Shown here one piece after another: positions 21,364 through 33,158 of a DNA stretch of 64,000 nt. The stretch covers positions 50,205 to 114,204 of the forward strand of contig NZ_NKHP01000015.1 of assembly GCF_014467235.1 (NCBI RefSeq), given 5' to 3'. Source of the DNA: Xenorhabdus indica. GTDB lineage: Bacteria > Pseudomonadota > Gammaproteobacteria > Enterobacterales > Enterobacteriaceae. Positions within the stretch are counted from its first letter, which is position 1; each line of letters begins with the position of its first letter. Made by a program: the position numbers and the translations under genes. Under the pieces are notes generated by a model. The model saw only the letters and a program-made list of their open reading frames with translations. It was not told where the DNA came from and made no database searches.

Positions 21364-22553
21364 TTAGGGCTCCTTACGAACGCCTGTGCTTTTGCCAGAC
21401 GCACTTCATAGTCAATTCGCAATAATAAAACGATGGCTGTTGACATCACGAGCAAACTCGAACCACCGTAACTTACAAGGGGTAATGTCAGCCCTTTTGT
21501 CGGCAACATTCCAGAAGCAGCGCCGACATTGATAAATGCCTGAAAGCTGAACCAGATACCAATGGCACATGCCAGAAAACCAGCAAAACGTTGATCAAGC
21601 TGTAATGCCCGGCGGCCAATCATCATTGCGCGGAAAGCGACGAAGAATACCATTGCCAACACTAAAACCACACCCAAATAACCTAATTCTTCTCCTAAAA
21701 TAGAGAAAATAAAGTCAGTATGGGCTTCCGGCAAGTATTCCAGCTTCTGAACAGAATTCCCCAGCCCCTGTCCAAAAAAATCTCCACGGCCAAATGCCAT
21801 CAGGGATTGTGTGAGCTGGTAACCACTGCCGAAGGGATCATCCCACGGGTTCAGGAAAGAGGTTACCCGGCGTACCCGGTATGGTTCAGCCACAATCAAC
21901 ACGACGACGGCAAAGATCCCGCAGCCAATGATGGCAAGAAATTGCCATAATTTTGCCCCTGCCAGAAACAGCAGAGCCAGTGTTATCACAAACAGTACTA
22001 CCACCGTTCCCAGATCAGGTTGTGCCAGCAGTAAGATAGCCAGCGCAATCATGACCCCCATCGGTTTACAGAATCCCCAGAAGTTGTTTCTCACCTCTTC
22101 CACTTTTCTCACCAAATAACTGGAGAGATAACAAAAAAGCGATAACTTCGACAATTCCGCTGGCTGAATACGCAGGGGGCCAATTGCTACCCAACGTGAT
22201 GCTCCATTAACTGAACTACCAACAAACAACACCACGATCAACATCATGATCGTCATCAATAACATGACGTTGCTGTAACGCTGCCAAAACTCCATCGGAA
22301 TACGTAGTGTGATAAGTGACAGACTAAACGACAGAATCAGATAAATGGCATCGCGACGCGCAAAGATAAATGGATCTTGTGCAAGGCGCTGACCAACCGG
22401 CATTGAAGCTGATGTCACCATCACAAAACCAATCACGGCTAACCCCAATATCATCCAGACCAGGGTACGATCATACATGACGATATCTGTGGGATCTGTC
22501 TCCACATTATCCGCCAGCCAATGTTTAAATTTACCAAGGCCTGGAATGGTCAT
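21360..22553 (-). CDS. ftsW: FtsW, septal peptidoglycan polymerase (SEDS)
   Basis: SEDS-family glycosyltransferase that works with FtsI to build septal peptidoglycan. 397 residues with about ten membrane segments. Conserved stretches are [33 protein letters not shown], the [17 protein letters not shown] loop and [11 protein letters not shown]. It overlaps murG and touches murD at one base, a tightly packed operon. Confidence 0.98.
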   Translation of the reverse strand: MTIPGLGKFKHWLADNVETDPTDIVMYDRTLVWMILGLAVIGFVMVTSASMPVGQRLAQDPFIFARRDAIYLILSFSLSLITLRIPMEFWQRYSNVMLLMTIMMLIVVLFVGSSVNGASRWVAIGPLRIQPAELSKLSLFCYLSSYLVRKVEEVRNNFWGFCKPMGVMIALAILLLAQPDLGTVVVLFVITLALLFLAGAKLWQFLAIIGCGIFAVVVLIVAEPYRVRRVTSFLNPWDDPFGSGYQLTQSLMAFGRGDFFGQGLGNSVQKLEYLPEAHTDFIFSILGEELGYLGVVLVLAMVFFVAFRAMMIGRRALQLDQRFAGFLACAIGIWFSFQAFINVGAASGMLPTKGLTLPLVSYGGSSLLVMSTAIVLLLRIDYEVRLAKAQAFVRSPK

Positions 22554-23935
22554 TAGCCTAGCTCCTCCGCCAAACGGGCGAATTCACACCCCCGATGTTC
22601 AAAACCATTAAACTGATCAAAGCTCGCACAGGCCGGTGACAATAACACCATATCTCCGGTAATCAATTTCGGTGCAATTTCCCGCATCGCCTGTTCCATC
22701 GTATCCGTCAATCTGGATACTTCCGGGCGCAATTGTGCCAACTGATTACCATCACGACCAAAACAGTAAAGGCGAATGTTATTCCCTAATACATAAGGTC
22801 TGAGTGGCGCGAAATCTGCCTCTTTTCCATCTCCACCCACTAAAAGATAAAGTGTACCTTCCAGGGTCAGACCACTCAGCGCAGCCTGGGTACTGCCTAC
22901 ATTGGTTGCTTTAGAATCGTTTACCCAACGAACACCCTTTCTCATATGTACTACCTGAAAACGATGTGCCAACCCCTGATATGTTCGCAGTGCCCGCAGG
23001 CTCGCCTCACGAGGTATACCTACAGCATCCGCCAGTGCTAATGCTGCAAGTCCGTTGGTGTAGTTGTGTTGCCCGGTCAGACACATTTCCTGTGTGGACA
23101 ACAGTGATTGTTGATTGACGACCAATTGCTGATGTTCATTATCAAGTTGATAATCACCCCGATCTATTCCAAAACTGATACAACGGCTATCTTTACCTGC
23201 CATTGGCAAGGTCAACTCATCCTGTGCATTCACTACACATACTTTTGCCTGATCATAGATACGCAGTTTTGCTGCACGGTATTGTGCTAATCCTTCAGGG
23301 TAACGAACCACATGGTCTTCAGTGACATTTAAAACTGTCGCTGCGGCTGCCCGCAGGCTGTAAGTCGTCTCAAGCTGAAAACTGGAAAGCTCCAGCACAT
23401 ATAGCTGGTACGATGGCTGTTTAGTCGGTTGTTTTAACAGCGATAAAGCCGGGATGCCGATGTTCCCACCTACACCAACCTGCCATCCCGCTTCTTTTGC
23501 CATTTCACCAACCAGACTGGTCACTGTGCTTTTGCCATTTGAACCGGTAATAGCCACAATTGGTGCTGTTGCTTCACGACAAAACAGTTCAATATCTCCG
23601 ACAATTTCAACTCCGGCGTCAGCCGCTGCCCGCAATTCAGGTGTTGCCAGTGCAATACCTGGGCTGGAGACAATTAAGTCAGCTTCCATCAACCATTGTG
23701 TATTGAAACTGCCTGTATGACATTCAACGTTATCAGCTAACTTATCAATTCCCGGCGGCAGGCTACGGGTATCCATCACACGTGGCGTCACACCACGCGC
23801 CATGAAAAAATCGACACAAGAAAGTCCGGTTAACCCCAATCCAACTATGACAACTTTTTTACCCATGTAGTTAGGAGTAATATAGTTAGGAGCAATATAG
23901 TTAGGCGCTGTGTTGTTAGTCATATAGCCCGTCAT
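22553..23935 (-). CDS. murD: MurD, UDP-MurNAc-L-alanine--D-glutamate ligase
   Basis: Adds D-Glu to UDP-MurNAc-L-Ala. 460 residues, against 438 in E. coli. P loop [23 protein letters not shown] and the C-terminal [10 protein letters not shown] are intact. The extra length is at the N terminus: before the family start [13 protein letters not shown] there are about three near-identical pentapeptides ([15 protein letters not shown]) coded by a 15-bp tandem repeat. The ATG at 23935, two bases after the mraY stop, has aaagg before it. ATG codons at 23923 and 23866 are also possible. Only the last would remove the repeat, and it lacks a ribosome binding site. Confidence 0.95.
   Translation of the reverse strand: MTGYMTNNTAPNYIAPNYITPNYMGKKVVIVGLGLTGLSCVDFFMARGVTPRVMDTRSLPPGIDKLADNVECHTGSFNTQWLMEADLIVSSPGIALATPELRAAADAGVEIVGDIELFCREATAPIVAITGSNGKSTVTSLVGEMAKEAGWQVGVGGNIGIPALSLLKQPTKQPSYQLYVLELSSFQLETTYSLRAAAATVLNVTEDHVVRYPEGLAQYRAAKLRIYDQAKVCVVNAQDELTLPMAGKDSRCISFGIDRGDYQLDNEHQQLVVNQQSLLSTQEMCLTGQHNYTNGLAALALADAVGIPREASLRALRTYQGLAHRFQVVHMRKGVRWVNDSKATNVGSTQAALSGLTLEGTLYLLVGGDGKEADFAPLRPYVLGNNIRLYCFGRDGNQLAQLRPEVSRLTDTMEQAMREIAPKLITGDMVLLSPACASFDQFNGFEHRGCEFARLAEELG
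23866..23915 (-). repeat. 15-bp tandem repeat in the murD N terminus
   Basis: About three copies of a 15-bp unit (plus-strand reading tatagttaggagyaa) encode repeated (A/T)PNY(I/M). The unit length is a multiple of three, so copy-number changes keep the reading frame. Confidence 0.7.
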
Positions 23936-23937
23936 GA

Positions 23938-25020
23938 TTAACGTACCTTTAATGTTGCCAGACCAATCAGCACCAGCATCAAAGAAATAATCCAGAAACG
24001 CACAATAACCCGCGGTTCTGGCCAGCCTTTCAGTTCATAGTGGTGATGAATAGGTGCCATACGGAAAATACGCTGCCCTCGTAACTTGAACGAACCAACT
24101 TGCAAAATGACAGACAGCGTTTCTACAACGAATACTCCGCCCATAATGACCAGCAGGAATTCCTGACGCAGTAATACCGCAATGGTTCCCAGTGCCCCGC
24201 CCAAAGCCAATGAGCCAACATCGCCCATAAATACTTGTGCCGGATAAGTGTTAAACCACAGGAAACCCAATCCTGCTCCGACAATTGCGGTACAAACAAT
24301 TACCAGTTCCCCTGCACGGCTTAAATAGGGAATGTGTAGATAGTTAGCGAAATTAACATTACCTGTCGCCCACGCCACCAATGCAAATCCGGCTGCTACA
24401 AAAACTGTTGGCATAATTGCCAGTCCATCCAGACCATCTGTCAGGTTAACCGCATTACTGGTGCCCACAATCACGAAATAAGTCAACAGGATATATAGCA
24501 GACCAAGCTGCGGCATCACCTCTTTGAAAAATGGCACAACCAGTTGTGTCGCGGGTGTATCTTTACCAATGCTGTACATTGTAAATGCCACACCCAGTGC
24601 CAGTACGGACTGCCAAAAATATTTCCAGCGGGCAATCAACCCCTTGGTATCTTTACGAACAACTTTTCGATAATCATCAACGAATCCTACGATGCCGTAA
24701 CCAAGCAGAACGACCAGTACGCACCAAACGTAAGGATTATCCAGACGTGCCCATAGCAGAACAGAAATGGTAATGGAGAACAGGATCAGCAACCCGCCCA
24801 TAGTCGGTGTTCCGCGCTTACTTAAATGGGATTCTGGCCCGTCATTGCGCACAACCTGTCCGATCTGTAATCTTTGCAGGTAAGCAATTAAAGTTGGTCC
24901 CATCCACAGCGCAATAAACAGTGCAGTCAGCAAGCCGACAATGGCTCTGAACGTCAGATAGGAAAAGACGTTAAAACCGGTGTGATATTTAACCAGATAT
25001 TCGGCTAGCCAAACTAACAT
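23938..25020 (-). CDS. mraY: MraY, phospho-MurNAc-pentapeptide translocase
   Basis: Integral membrane enzyme that transfers phospho-MurNAc-pentapeptide to undecaprenyl phosphate, giving lipid I. 360 residues, the E. coli length, with about ten membrane segments. Signature loops are [45 protein letters not shown] and the cytoplasmic [12 protein letters not shown]. It overlaps the end of murF by seven bases. Confidence 0.99.
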   Translation of the reverse strand: MLVWLAEYLVKYHTGFNVFSYLTFRAIVGLLTALFIALWMGPTLIAYLQRLQIGQVVRNDGPESHLSKRGTPTMGGLLILFSITISVLLWARLDNPYVWCVLVVLLGYGIVGFVDDYRKVVRKDTKGLIARWKYFWQSVLALGVAFTMYSIGKDTPATQLVVPFFKEVMPQLGLLYILLTYFVIVGTSNAVNLTDGLDGLAIMPTVFVAAGFALVAWATGNVNFANYLHIPYLSRAGELVIVCTAIVGAGLGFLWFNTYPAQVFMGDVGSLALGGALGTIAVLLRQEFLLVIMGGVFVVETLSVILQVGSFKLRGQRIFRMAPIHHHYELKGWPEPRVIVRFWIISLMLVLIGLATLKVR

Positions 25021-26396
25021 TGGAAGTTCTCCTTCAATGAGTTCACTACCTCTTCCATTTTGGTACTGCGTGAACCTTTAATTAATACAGAAATCGTTTC
25101 GTGTTTTTTCAGTAAAGGAAGCAGAGCTGCAACTAATTCAGCCTTGTTTGCAAAATGCTGCCCCCGGCCACTTGCATCAGAGATATATACACTTAAAGGC
25201 CCGACGCTAATTAATTGATCGATGTTTGTAGAGGCGATGGCTTCACCAACCTGACGGTGACATTCAACCGCCTGTTCTCCCAATTCCCCCATATCGCTGA
25301 CAACCATCACGCGATAGCCGGGCATCCGGGACAACACTTGCGCTGCGGCAATCATAGAACCCGGATTGGCATTATAGGTGTCATCCAAAACCATTTTTCC
25401 CTCGGCCAAATGAACAGGGAATAAACGCCCCGGAACCGCTTTCAACGCCAATAGGCCAGCGTGAATATTATCGAGGGAAGCCCCTACAGAAATCGCCAGC
25501 GCACTGGCAGCTAACACATTGGCAATATTATGTTTGCCGGGTAGCGGTAACATAACGTTACAACTTCCAATTGGCGTATGCAGACAAAAATGCGTTTCCA
25601 ATAACTGCTCTTGAATATCTGTCGCGTAAAAATCAGCTTCTGCTGTCGGGGTAATAGAAAAACGCCACACTGTCTGTTGCTCACTGCTAGCCTGCTGCCA
25701 GTTATGCCAGTCATTGCTCTCCAGATTGATAATGACGGTTCCTGTTGGTGAAAGCCCTGCAAAAATTTCACCTTTTGCTTTTGCAACTCCCGCCAACGAG
25801 CCAAATCCTTCCAGATGAGCAGAAAACAGGTTATTTACCAATGCACTTTCAGGACGTACCATTTCAGTGGTATAAGCAATTTCACCAATGTGGTTAGCGC
25901 CCAACTCAATCACGGCAAACTGATGTTCCTGAGTGAGTCTGAATAAGGTTAATGGCACACCGATATCGTTATTGAAATTCCCTGCGGTATACAGCGTATT
26001 ACCACATTGACGCAAAATTGCTGCGGTCATCTCTTTCACCGATGTTTTGCCGGAAGAACCAGTCAATGCAACAACTCGCGCATTACTTTGCTGGCGAACC
26101 CAACTTGCCAGTTTGCCCATTGCCAAACGGGTGTCCTGCACGATCACTTGAGGACAATTAACATCAAGAGGTCGGCTAACCAATAATGCCCCTGCTCCCC
26201 GTTTCGCAACATCCGCCGCGAAGTGATGGGCATCAAAGTTTTCCCCTTTTAAAGCAATAAACAGATCACCACGAACTATTTTACGGCTATCAGTTTCTAC
26301 AGACCGAATCTGAGTGGTAACAGCCTGCTGTTCAGAAACACAATGTAGCGTTCCTTCGGTGACTTGGACCAGTTGCTGTAGTGTCAATGGGATCAT
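25014..26396 (-). CDS. murF: MurF, UDP-MurNAc-tripeptide--D-Ala-D-Ala ligase
   Basis: Adds the D-Ala-D-Ala made by DdlB to the UDP-MurNAc-tripeptide. 460 residues. Mur ligase P loop [34 protein letters not shown] and [11 protein letters not shown] are present. The N-terminal substrate domain has [17 protein letters not shown]. The start overlaps the murE stop by four bases. Confidence 0.98.
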   Translation of the reverse strand: MIPLTLQQLVQVTEGTLHCVSEQQAVTTQIRSVETDSRKIVRGDLFIALKGENFDAHHFAADVAKRGAGALLVSRPLDVNCPQVIVQDTRLAMGKLASWVRQQSNARVVALTGSSGKTSVKEMTAAILRQCGNTLYTAGNFNNDIGVPLTLFRLTQEHQFAVIELGANHIGEIAYTTEMVRPESALVNNLFSAHLEGFGSLAGVAKAKGEIFAGLSPTGTVIINLESNDWHNWQQASSEQQTVWRFSITPTAEADFYATDIQEQLLETHFCLHTPIGSCNVMLPLPGKHNIANVLAASALAISVGASLDNIHAGLLALKAVPGRLFPVHLAEGKMVLDDTYNANPGSMIAAAQVLSRMPGYRVMVVSDMGELGEQAVECHRQVGEAIASTNIDQLISVGPLSVYISDASGRGQHFANKAELVAALLPLLKKHETISVLIKGSRSTKMEEVVNSLKENFQC

Positions 26397-27880
26397 GCGG
26401 TCACCCCCAATAAACGTGCAACCGTCAGGCGATCTGAGTAATCCAACCGACGATTACCCACTAATTGATAATCCTCATGGCCTTTACCTGCTACCAGCAC
26501 AACATCTTCCTCACCCGCCTGCATGATGGCACTGGTGACAGCTTCAACACGCCCATGAATAACCATTGCACTTCCCGGGTTGATGAAACCCGCCAAAATA
26601 TCCGCAACAATAGACTGAGGTTCTTCGCTACGGGGATTATCATCAGTAACAACAACTCGGTCAGCCTCTTGTTCTGCAACGCCTCCCATCAGTGGACGTT
26701 TGCCTTTATCGCGATCTCCTCCACAACCAAATACACACCAGAGCTGCCCCTTACAATGCAACCGTGCAGCAACCAGCGCTTTTTCCAATGCATCCGGAGT
26801 GTGGGCATAATCCACGACAACCGTAGGGTGAGCTGATGCCGAAAAGACCTCCATACGCCCACAGACGGGCATCAGACAAGACGCCGTCTTCAGCAATTTT
26901 TCCAATGGATATTGCAGTGATAATAGCGTTGCAAGCGCCAATAGCAGATTGCTGACATTAAAGGCCCCCATCAGAGGACTCTTGATAGTTCCTGTCCCCC
27001 AACTAGAGGTAAATGCAATGGAGGCACCTTTATTGTGATAACGAACTTCCTCCGCGGATAACCAACGCCCCTGCCAACTTTCCGGCAAACGATTTTCCAT
27101 CGTGACAGCAACGGCTTCTGGCAGACAAGAGAGCCATTTCAGCCCAACCTCATCATCGGCATTAATAATTTTTTGTTTGACTTCATGGTTACTAAACAAC
27201 AACCATTTGGCTTCTTCGTAATTTTTCATATCACCATGATAGTCAAGATGATCACGGCTTAAGTTAGTGAAAACAGCAGCCTGAAAAGGTAATGCAGCTA
27301 CTCGCCCTTGAACCAGACCGTGTGAAGAAACTTCCATTGCTGCAAAAGTTGCGTGCTGATCGACGAGCTGTTGTAAATCAAGTTGAATATCAACGGCGGA
27401 GCCTGTGGTATTTTCACTGGGAACTGTCATACCTAGCAGGCCATTCCCTACCGTACCCATTACCGCACTGGTTTCTCCAAGAGCTTGACTCCACTGTGCC
27501 AATAATTGTGTTGTCGTGGTCTTACCGTTGGTGCCCGTCACACCTACCAGTTTTAATTTATTACCTGGATGTTGATAAAATTCACCTGCCAATTTCGACA
27601 GTTTATTATTTAAATCATCAAAATAGATAACTGGAACACCGTGTATTTCCTGAATAGTGCCGTTATCCGCTTTTCCCTTCGCTTCAGCGATCACCGCAGC
27701 GACCCCTTGAGCGATAGCTTGAGGAATGTATTTTCGACCATCTGCCTGGTGCCCTTTAACCGCAACAAACAGATCTCCGGCAGCCGCTTTGCGGCTATCC
27801 AATGTCATTTCTCGCAGCGGAAGCTCAGGAGCATCAACTCCCCAAAGAGCCAATAAATCGCGTAAATTACGATCTTCCAC
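26393..27880 (-). CDS. murE: MurE, meso-diaminopimelate-adding ligase
   Basis: Adds meso-diaminopimelate to UDP-MurNAc-L-Ala-D-Glu. 495 residues. P loop [13 protein letters not shown], and the DNPR motif ([10 protein letters not shown]) that selects meso-DAP over lysine, as expected in a Gram-negative. KGHEDYQ lies near the C terminus. 29 bp separate it from ftsI. Confidence 0.98.
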   Translation of the reverse strand: MEDRNLRDLLALWGVDAPELPLREMTLDSRKAAAGDLFVAVKGHQADGRKYIPQAIAQGVAAVIAEAKGKADNGTIQEIHGVPVIYFDDLNNKLSKLAGEFYQHPGNKLKLVGVTGTNGKTTTTQLLAQWSQALGETSAVMGTVGNGLLGMTVPSENTTGSAVDIQLDLQQLVDQHATFAAMEVSSHGLVQGRVAALPFQAAVFTNLSRDHLDYHGDMKNYEEAKWLLFSNHEVKQKIINADDEVGLKWLSCLPEAVAVTMENRLPESWQGRWLSAEEVRYHNKGASIAFTSSWGTGTIKSPLMGAFNVSNLLLALATLLSLQYPLEKLLKTASCLMPVCGRMEVFSASAHPTVVVDYAHTPDALEKALVAARLHCKGQLWCVFGCGGDRDKGKRPLMGGVAEQEADRVVVTDDNPRSEEPQSIVADILAGFINPGSAMVIHGRVEAVTSAIMQAGEEDVVLVAGKGHEDYQLVGNRRLDYSDRLTVARLLGVTA

Positions 27881-27909
27881 TTTTATCCTCTTTATTTATT
27901 CATCACAAA

Positions 27910-29664
27910 TTAGTTATTAACCACGAACTCTTTTTTATCGTCCGCAGGCAATGCATCAGGCTCGACGTTCATCGTACGGAGAACACTACTCATGATGTTG
28001 CCGAAAATAGGCGCTGAAACTGCACCGCCATAATATTTACCTGCTTGTGGATCATCGACAATCACAACCAGTGCAAAACGTGGGTTACTCGCAGGCGCAA
28101 CTCCTGCGGTATAAGAGATATATTTATTGACATACTTGCCATCCGGCCCGACTTTTTTCGCCGTACCGGTTTTGATTGCAATGCGGTAACCTTTTATTGC
28201 CGCACGTACCCCACCTCCACCAGGCAATGCCACACTCTCCATCATGTGCACCACTGTGCGCATGATATTCTCAGGAAATACTCGAGTACCCGGAACTGGG
28301 GGATCGACCTTAGTAATTGATAAAGGACGATAAATACCGAAGCTGCCTATTGTTGCGTAGACTCGCGCTAACTGTAACGGTGTTACCATCAGCCCGTAGC
28401 CGAAAGAGAAGGTGGCCCTCTCAAGATCAGACCACCGTTGTCTATTTTTTGGAAATACACCACTCTTTTCTCCGACCAACCCCAAATCGGTCGGTTTTCC
28501 CATCCCAAAGCGGTAATAAACATCTACCAGCTCCGAGGCAGGCATCGCTAACGCCAGTTTAGAAACACCAACGTTACTCGATTTCTGTAAAATCCCCGTG
28601 ATGGTTAACTCAGGACGTGGCGCTACGTCTTTGATTTCATGTCCTCTCGAACCATACATCAATCGGTAAGGTCTGGTATCCAACACGGTATTTTCTTTAA
28701 CAATGCCACTATTCAGCGCACTCATCACAACCAACGGTTTCACTGTAGAACCGGGTTCGAACATATCAGTAATGGTACGATTACGCATGGCATCTTTTGG
28801 CGTTCCCGCCAGATTATTCGGGTTATAAGACGGGCTGTTTGCCATTGCCAACACTTCGCCAGTGTTAACGTCTACCAATACGGCAGAGCCAGATTCCGCC
28901 TTGTTAAGTACCACAGCTTTCATCAATTCCCGATAAACCAAAGTCTGAAGACGCTCATCAATACTGAGAGCCAAATCATGAGCAGCTTTTCTGTCTACAG
29001 ATGAAACATCTTCAATAACTCGCCCGGTGCGATCTTTACGAACAGTCCGGCTTCCCGGCTTACCTGTCAGCCAGCTATCGAAACTCTTTTCCACCCCCTC
29101 GATACCATTGCCATCAATATTGGTCACACCAATAATATGTGCAGTCACCTGCCCTGCCGGATAATAACGGCGGGACTCCTGGCGCAAATAGATACCCGGA
29201 AGTTTCAGTTTTCCAACATAATCACCAATAGAGGTATTAACTTGACGAGCAAGATAAACAAAACGCCCTTTAGGATATTCATTGATTTTACTGGTTAATT
29301 GATCAAGAGGAATGGAGAGCGCATCAGCTAACGCCTGCCAACGGGTGTCATCCGTAATACCGCCTTTTTCAAAGATTTCTTTGGGATCTGCCCAGACAGC
29401 ATCTACAGGTATACTGACTGCCAATGGGCGTCCATTGCGATCGTTAATCATGCCACGGGCAGTCGGAATAGATTGGACACGCAGAGAGCGGGAATCCCCT
29501 TCTTTCACCAAACGATCAGGATTAATGATCTGCAAATAAGCCACTCGAATCAAAAGCCCGATTAAAGCAAGCGAAATGCCTCCACACAGTAAGACAAAAC
29601 GCCATCTGACAAAACTGGCTTTATCTTCTTGTTTTTTCAACTTTAAAGAGCGTGCAGCTTTCAT
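27910..29664 (-). CDS. ftsI: FtsI (PBP3), septal peptidoglycan transpeptidase
   Basis: Bitopic class B penicillin-binding protein, partner of FtsW. 584 residues: cytoplasmic tail, membrane segment at about 22-42, pedestal domain, then the transpeptidase domain. The active site Ser is S306 in EPGSTVKP, followed by SSN (KSSNVGVSK) and KTG (IKTGTAKK). The C terminus (DALPADDKKEFVVNN) resembles the part processed in E. coli. It lies 27 bp after ftsL. Confidence 0.98.
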   Translation of the reverse strand: MKAARSLKLKKQEDKASFVRWRFVLLCGGISLALIGLLIRVAYLQIINPDRLVKEGDSRSLRVQSIPTARGMINDRNGRPLAVSIPVDAVWADPKEIFEKGGITDDTRWQALADALSIPLDQLTSKINEYPKGRFVYLARQVNTSIGDYVGKLKLPGIYLRQESRRYYPAGQVTAHIIGVTNIDGNGIEGVEKSFDSWLTGKPGSRTVRKDRTGRVIEDVSSVDRKAAHDLALSIDERLQTLVYRELMKAVVLNKAESGSAVLVDVNTGEVLAMANSPSYNPNNLAGTPKDAMRNRTITDMFEPGSTVKPLVVMSALNSGIVKENTVLDTRPYRLMYGSRGHEIKDVAPRPELTITGILQKSSNVGVSKLALAMPASELVDVYYRFGMGKPTDLGLVGEKSGVFPKNRQRWSDLERATFSFGYGLMVTPLQLARVYATIGSFGIYRPLSITKVDPPVPGTRVFPENIMRTVVHMMESVALPGGGGVRAAIKGYRIAIKTGTAKKVGPDGKYVNKYISYTAGVAPASNPRFALVVIVDDPQAGKYYGGAVSAPIFGNIMSSVLRTMNVEPDALPADDKKEFVVNN

Positions 29665-29691
29665 CGCCTACCTTTTAGTTGTCAACTGGAC

Positions 29692-30009
29692 TTATTGAGT
29701 AATCACAATATTTTCTTGTACCGGATCGACATGTTGCATATGAAATTTTTCAGTCGCTATAGATTCGATCCGACTGTGGTCACCCAATGCATTTTCTTCA
29801 AGGAGCAAGTTACGCCATTCAATATCTTGGGCATCAATCTGAATTGCCTGACGTTCTTTCTCCGCAGTCAATAAGCGGGTCTGATGGGTGACCGTCACAA
29901 CACTGATCGCTGAAATCACTACAGCCACCAGTAAAATCAATGGGATTTTGGCATTGCGGATTAAATCGCTGCCAATGACTCCCACTAATCCATGACGTTC
30001 ACCTGCCAT
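29692..30009 (-). CDS. ftsL: FtsL, division protein of the FtsQLB complex
   Basis: Small bitopic membrane protein with a periplasmic coiled coil that pairs with FtsB and activates FtsWI. 105 residues: cytoplasmic tail to about 20, membrane segment at about 23-42 ([17 protein letters not shown]), then a helix with leucine repeats and the [16 protein letters not shown] region. The start overlaps the rsmH stop by one base. Confidence 0.94.
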   Translation of the reverse strand: MAGERHGLVGVIGSDLIRNAKIPLILLVAVVISAISVVTVTHQTRLLTAEKERQAIQIDAQDIEWRNLLLEENALGDHSRIESIATEKFHMQHVDPVQENIVITQ

Positions 30010-30953
30010 TATTCACCTGCCTTTTCAGCAAATCGCAATACCGAGCTTCTCGCTCTCGGATTGGTTGCCACTTCATCCCCTGAGGGTTTCAACCTGCCAA
30101 TTGATTTCAGACTACGCCCCCCTAATGCTTTTAATTGCACTTCGGTAAGAGGCAAACCTGCTGGAACCTGTGGCCCCTGACTATGTTGCTGGATAAAGCG
30201 TTTCACTATGCGATCTTCCAACGAGTGGAAACTGATGACTGATAATCGCCCTTGTGGTGCTAAAACCTGTAATGCACCTTCCAATGCACGTTCTATTTCT
30301 TCCAGTTCACTGTTAATGTAGATCCTGATAGCCTGAAAACTGCGTGTCGCAGGATGCTTATGTTTCTCCTTAATTGGACTCGCCTGAGCAATTAGCTCTG
30401 CCAATTCTCTGGTCCGCGTGATGGGTTCTTCCTGATTGCGAGCAACAATGGCTCTCGCAATTCGTTTGGCAAAACGTTCTTCACCAAAAGTTTTCAGTAC
30501 CCACGCAATATCATCTGCTTCAGCCTTCATCAACCATTCTGAGGCTGATTGTCCCCGGGTGGGATCCATCCGCATATCCAAAGGCCCATCACGCATAAAT
30601 GAGAAACCACGTTCAGGATCATCCAGTTGCGGTGAAGACACCCCTAAATCCAGCAAAATACCATCGATTTTTCCAGCCAGACCTGCATCTCTTACATAAG
30701 TAGCCAAATCTGAAAATGGCCCATGAGTAATAGAGAAACGCAAATCAGTAATTGTTTTTGATGCTTCAATGGCCTGCGGATCGCGATCTATTGCCATCAA
30801 ACGACCATTCGGCCCCAACTTTGATAAAATCAGGCGAGAGTGTCCCCCTCGCCCGAATGTTCCATCAATATAAATTCCATCTTCCCGGATATTCAGTCCA
30901 TTGACAGCTTCATCCAGTAATACACTGGTGTGCTTAAAATGACTATTTGCCAT
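30009..30953 (-). CDS. rsmH: RsmH, 16S rRNA m4C1402 methyltransferase
   Basis: SAM-dependent methyltransferase (formerly MraW) that modifies C1402 in the ribosomal P site. 314 residues. SAM-binding motif [14 protein letters not shown] near the N terminus, [19 protein letters not shown] in the centre and [15 protein letters not shown] near the C terminus. It follows mraZ by two bases in the standard mraZ-rsmH-ftsL order. Confidence 0.98.
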   Translation of the reverse strand: MANSHFKHTSVLLDEAVNGLNIREDGIYIDGTFGRGGHSRLILSKLGPNGRLMAIDRDPQAIEASKTITDLRFSITHGPFSDLATYVRDAGLAGKIDGILLDLGVSSPQLDDPERGFSFMRDGPLDMRMDPTRGQSASEWLMKAEADDIAWVLKTFGEERFAKRIARAIVARNQEEPITRTRELAELIAQASPIKEKHKHPATRSFQAIRIYINSELEEIERALEGALQVLAPQGRLSVISFHSLEDRIVKRFIQQHSQGPQVPAGLPLTEVQLKALGGRSLKSIGRLKPSGDEVATNPRARSSVLRFAEKAGE

Positions 30954-30955
30954 GT

Positions 30956-31414
30956 TTATAGTGATAAATCCTGTAGCCTTGCTGATAAAGGTTCATGTGT
31001 GGATTGTTCAGTCGCAATATCACTCTGTACCTGCTGATACCAGACTTGCTCATCCCACAATTCAAATTTATTAAATTGCCCAACCAGCATGACTTCTTTT
31101 GTTAGCCCTGCATGCTGACGCAATGTATTGGCTAACAGAAGACGCCCTGCACTGTCCATTTGGCATTCACTAGCGTGTCCTAATAACAAACGTTGAACGC
31201 GACGTTCGGCTGGGTTCATGCTGGATAAGCGAGATAATTTTTCTTCGATGATTTCCCATTCGGGTAATGTATAGAGCAACAGACACGGCTGATGAAGATC
31301 AATTGTACAAACCATTTGACCTTTTGATTCCGTATTCAGTGTTTCCCTATATCGGGCAGGTACAGTAAGTCGCCCTTTAGTATCGAGATTAACCAGCGTT
31401 GCTCCACGAAACAT
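30956..31414 (-). CDS. mraZ: MraZ, dcw operon transcriptional regulator
   Basis: AbrB-like DNA-binding protein that represses its own promoter in E. coli. 152 residues from the ATG at 31414 ([19 protein letters not shown]), exactly the family start and length. A longer frame to 31468 would run through the operator and is rejected. Two SpoVT/AbrB repeats are visible, the second around [16 protein letters not shown]. It is the first gene of the cluster. Confidence 0.97.
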   Translation of the reverse strand: MFRGATLVNLDTKGRLTVPARYRETLNTESKGQMVCTIDLHQPCLLLYTLPEWEIIEEKLSRLSSMNPAERRVQRLLLGHASECQMDSAGRLLLANTLRQHAGLTKEVMLVGQFNKFELWDEQVWYQQVQSDIATEQSTHEPLSARLQDLSL

Positions 31415-31429
31415 ACTCAGGTTACCCCT

Positions 31430-31469
31430 TGGTGGCCCAAATCTCCACATTATCCCACAAATCACCACA
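31430..31469 (-). promoter_or_regulatory. MraZ operator, four 10-bp direct repeats
   Basis: Read on the minus strand, four consecutive 10-bp units: tgtggtgatt, tgtgggataa, tgtggagatt and tgggccacca. E. coli MraZ binds TGGGN repeats with 5-bp spacers in this position. The 10-bp periodicity fits, although two of the units read TGTGG with no GGG. Confidence 0.8.
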
Positions 31470-31475
31470 ATTAAG

Positions 31476-31505
31476 AGTTTACGGATGGTATGAAAACCTT
31501 GTCAA
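31476..31505 (-). promoter_or_regulatory. Promoter of the dcw cluster (Pmra)
   Basis: Minus strand: -35 TTGACA (31500-31505, perfect), 18-bp spacer, -10 TAAACT (31476-31481, 4 of 6). The expected transcription start falls at the edge of the MraZ operator, which suits repression by MraZ. Confidence 0.75.
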
Positions 31506-32035
31506 GCCAGAGCCGATGTGCTTTAGCTAGATTTACAGAAAGATTTAAGAGAGAAAAAGAAGGATTTTTCAGATTTGGTAATATTTATAAAATATAACAC
31601 TATGATAAATATGAATTATTTAATGATGCTGACGGGGCTAATCTGAAAAAAATTTTTTAGGGCAAATAATTACCACTTAAATTAATTTATGTAATCCATA
31701 TCGCATTATTGCCCAATTGTTAATCAGTGGTAATCTATCAATAATAAAAATATACTCAAGTTAAAATAGTATAAAAAGTAATAATAAAATGAAATAAAAT
31801 AGAATACCAGAAACTACAATTATTTTAATATCAATCAAATAGAATATTTTCTTCCATTAAAGAAATAACATTCATTTATAGTGCCATTTTAAAAGAAAAA
31901 ATCTATTTTTTTATCTTCAATAGCAGGTCAGCCATTTTTTTACTCATGGATTTTTGTTTAGAAAAATTTTAGTCAGAATAATCTCAAAATTAAGTCAACG
32001 AACCCATTTTAATGATTTTAGATACATGATAAGTA
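31506..32035. other. AT-rich gap between mraZ promoter and cra
   Basis: 530 bp, strongly AT-rich, with stops in all frames. I see no gene, tRNA or clear hairpin with a T run. A similar-sized gap occurs here in E. coli. Confidence 0.6.
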
Positions 32036-32054
32036 CCCTCATATTACATGAGGG
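32036..32054 (-). terminator. Hairpin downstream of cra
   Basis: Perfect 7-bp stem ccctcat/atgaggg with a 5-nt loop, just after the cra stop. The T run that should follow is poor, so confidence is moderate. Confidence 0.5.
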
Positions 32055-32061
32055 CACACAA

Positions 32062-33069
32062 TCAGATTTTACGGCTCAAACTTCCGCGGCGACATAAATG
32101 ACGGCGCATACGTGTCATTCCCGGAGCGGGTCTCTGTTTTTCATCCAGACTGGCTAATACTAGCGACAGAGCCTGTTCGGCAACATCACGATGGCGTTGT
32201 GCCACTGATAACACCGGACATTCAAGAAAATCGAGTAATTCATGGTCACCAAACGTTGCAATGACCAATTGCTCCGGCAATCGTCCACTGCGTTTAAGAA
32301 TGGTATCCATCACTCCCTGGAGCAAGGCAAATGAAGTTGTGTATAACGCCTGAGGCACTGGATTATTTTCCAACCATGAAGCAAAAACTTCTGCGGCGGC
32401 TTCACGTTCATAACTGTTCGCATAAAGATAGTTCACTTTACGCGGATCATTTTCCCATGCTTCGCGGAATCCTTGCTCGCGTAAAAAGCTAACTGATAAT
32501 TCAGGCAGTGCACCCAAATAAAGAACAGATTCTGACGGGAATTGACGCAATTCCTGTGCCAGCATTTTCGCATCTTCGAGATCATCCCCGACAACACTGA
32601 CAAAATGTTCACTATCCAATGCACGATCAAGTGCGATAATCGGCAGAGAGCGATTTGCCCAACGTTGATAAAATGGATGTTCAGGAGGAAGAGCGGTGGA
32701 AACAATAATAGCATCCACTTGTCGCTGCAAAAGATGTTCAACGCAACGCATTTCATTATCTGGCTGATCTTCAGAACAGGCTATCAATAACTGATACCCG
32801 CGTTGCCGTGCCTGACGTTCAAGATAGTTGGCAATGCGGGTATAGCTCGTATTTTCCAAATCCGGTATCACTAAACCAATTGAACGGGTGCGCCCCGCCC
32901 GAAGACCCGCGGCAACAGCATTAGGATGGTAGTTATGCTCCCTGACCACTGCCATCACTTTTTCTACTGTCTTATCGCTGACACGATACTGTTTGGCTTT
33001 ACCATTGATAACATAACTGGCCGTAGTACGTGAAACCCCTGCTAAACGGGCGATCTCATCCAGTTTCAC
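32062..33069 (-). CDS. cra: Cra (FruR), catabolite repressor/activator
   Basis: LacI-family regulator of glycolysis and gluconeogenesis, released from DNA by fructose phosphates. 335 residues, one more than E. coli. N-terminal helix-turn-helix [20 protein letters not shown] and hinge ([20 protein letters not shown]), then a periplasmic-binding-protein-like core ([13 protein letters not shown] region [14 protein letters not shown]). It lies between ilvH and mraZ as in E. coli. Confidence 0.96.
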   Translation of the reverse strand: MKLDEIARLAGVSRTTASYVINGKAKQYRVSDKTVEKVMAVVREHNYHPNAVAAGLRAGRTRSIGLVIPDLENTSYTRIANYLERQARQRGYQLLIACSEDQPDNEMRCVEHLLQRQVDAIIVSTALPPEHPFYQRWANRSLPIIALDRALDSEHFVSVVGDDLEDAKMLAQELRQFPSESVLYLGALPELSVSFLREQGFREAWENDPRKVNYLYANSYEREAAAEVFASWLENNPVPQALYTTSFALLQGVMDTILKRSGRLPEQLVIATFGDHELLDFLECPVLSVAQRHRDVAEQALSLVLASLDEKQRPAPGMTRMRRHLCRRGSLSRKI

Positions 33070-33093
33070 ATTAACCCCTCAGTAATATGATAG

Positions 33094-33118
33094 AAAAAGC
33101 CCTACTTTACAGTAGGGC
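33094..33118 (-). terminator. Rho-independent terminator of ilvIH
   Basis: On the minus strand a perfect 8-bp stem gccctact/agtagggc with a 4-nt loop, followed by five T. It sits 41 bp after the ilvH stop and ahead of cra. Confidence 0.85.
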
Positions 33119-33158
33119 CCGGTAAATATCTGTATATTAATCCGCATATTGCGATCTT

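Noticed and set aside
31415..31468. 18-residue N-terminal extension of MraZ
   Set aside because: It would read through the MraZ operator; the family starts at [11 protein letters not shown].
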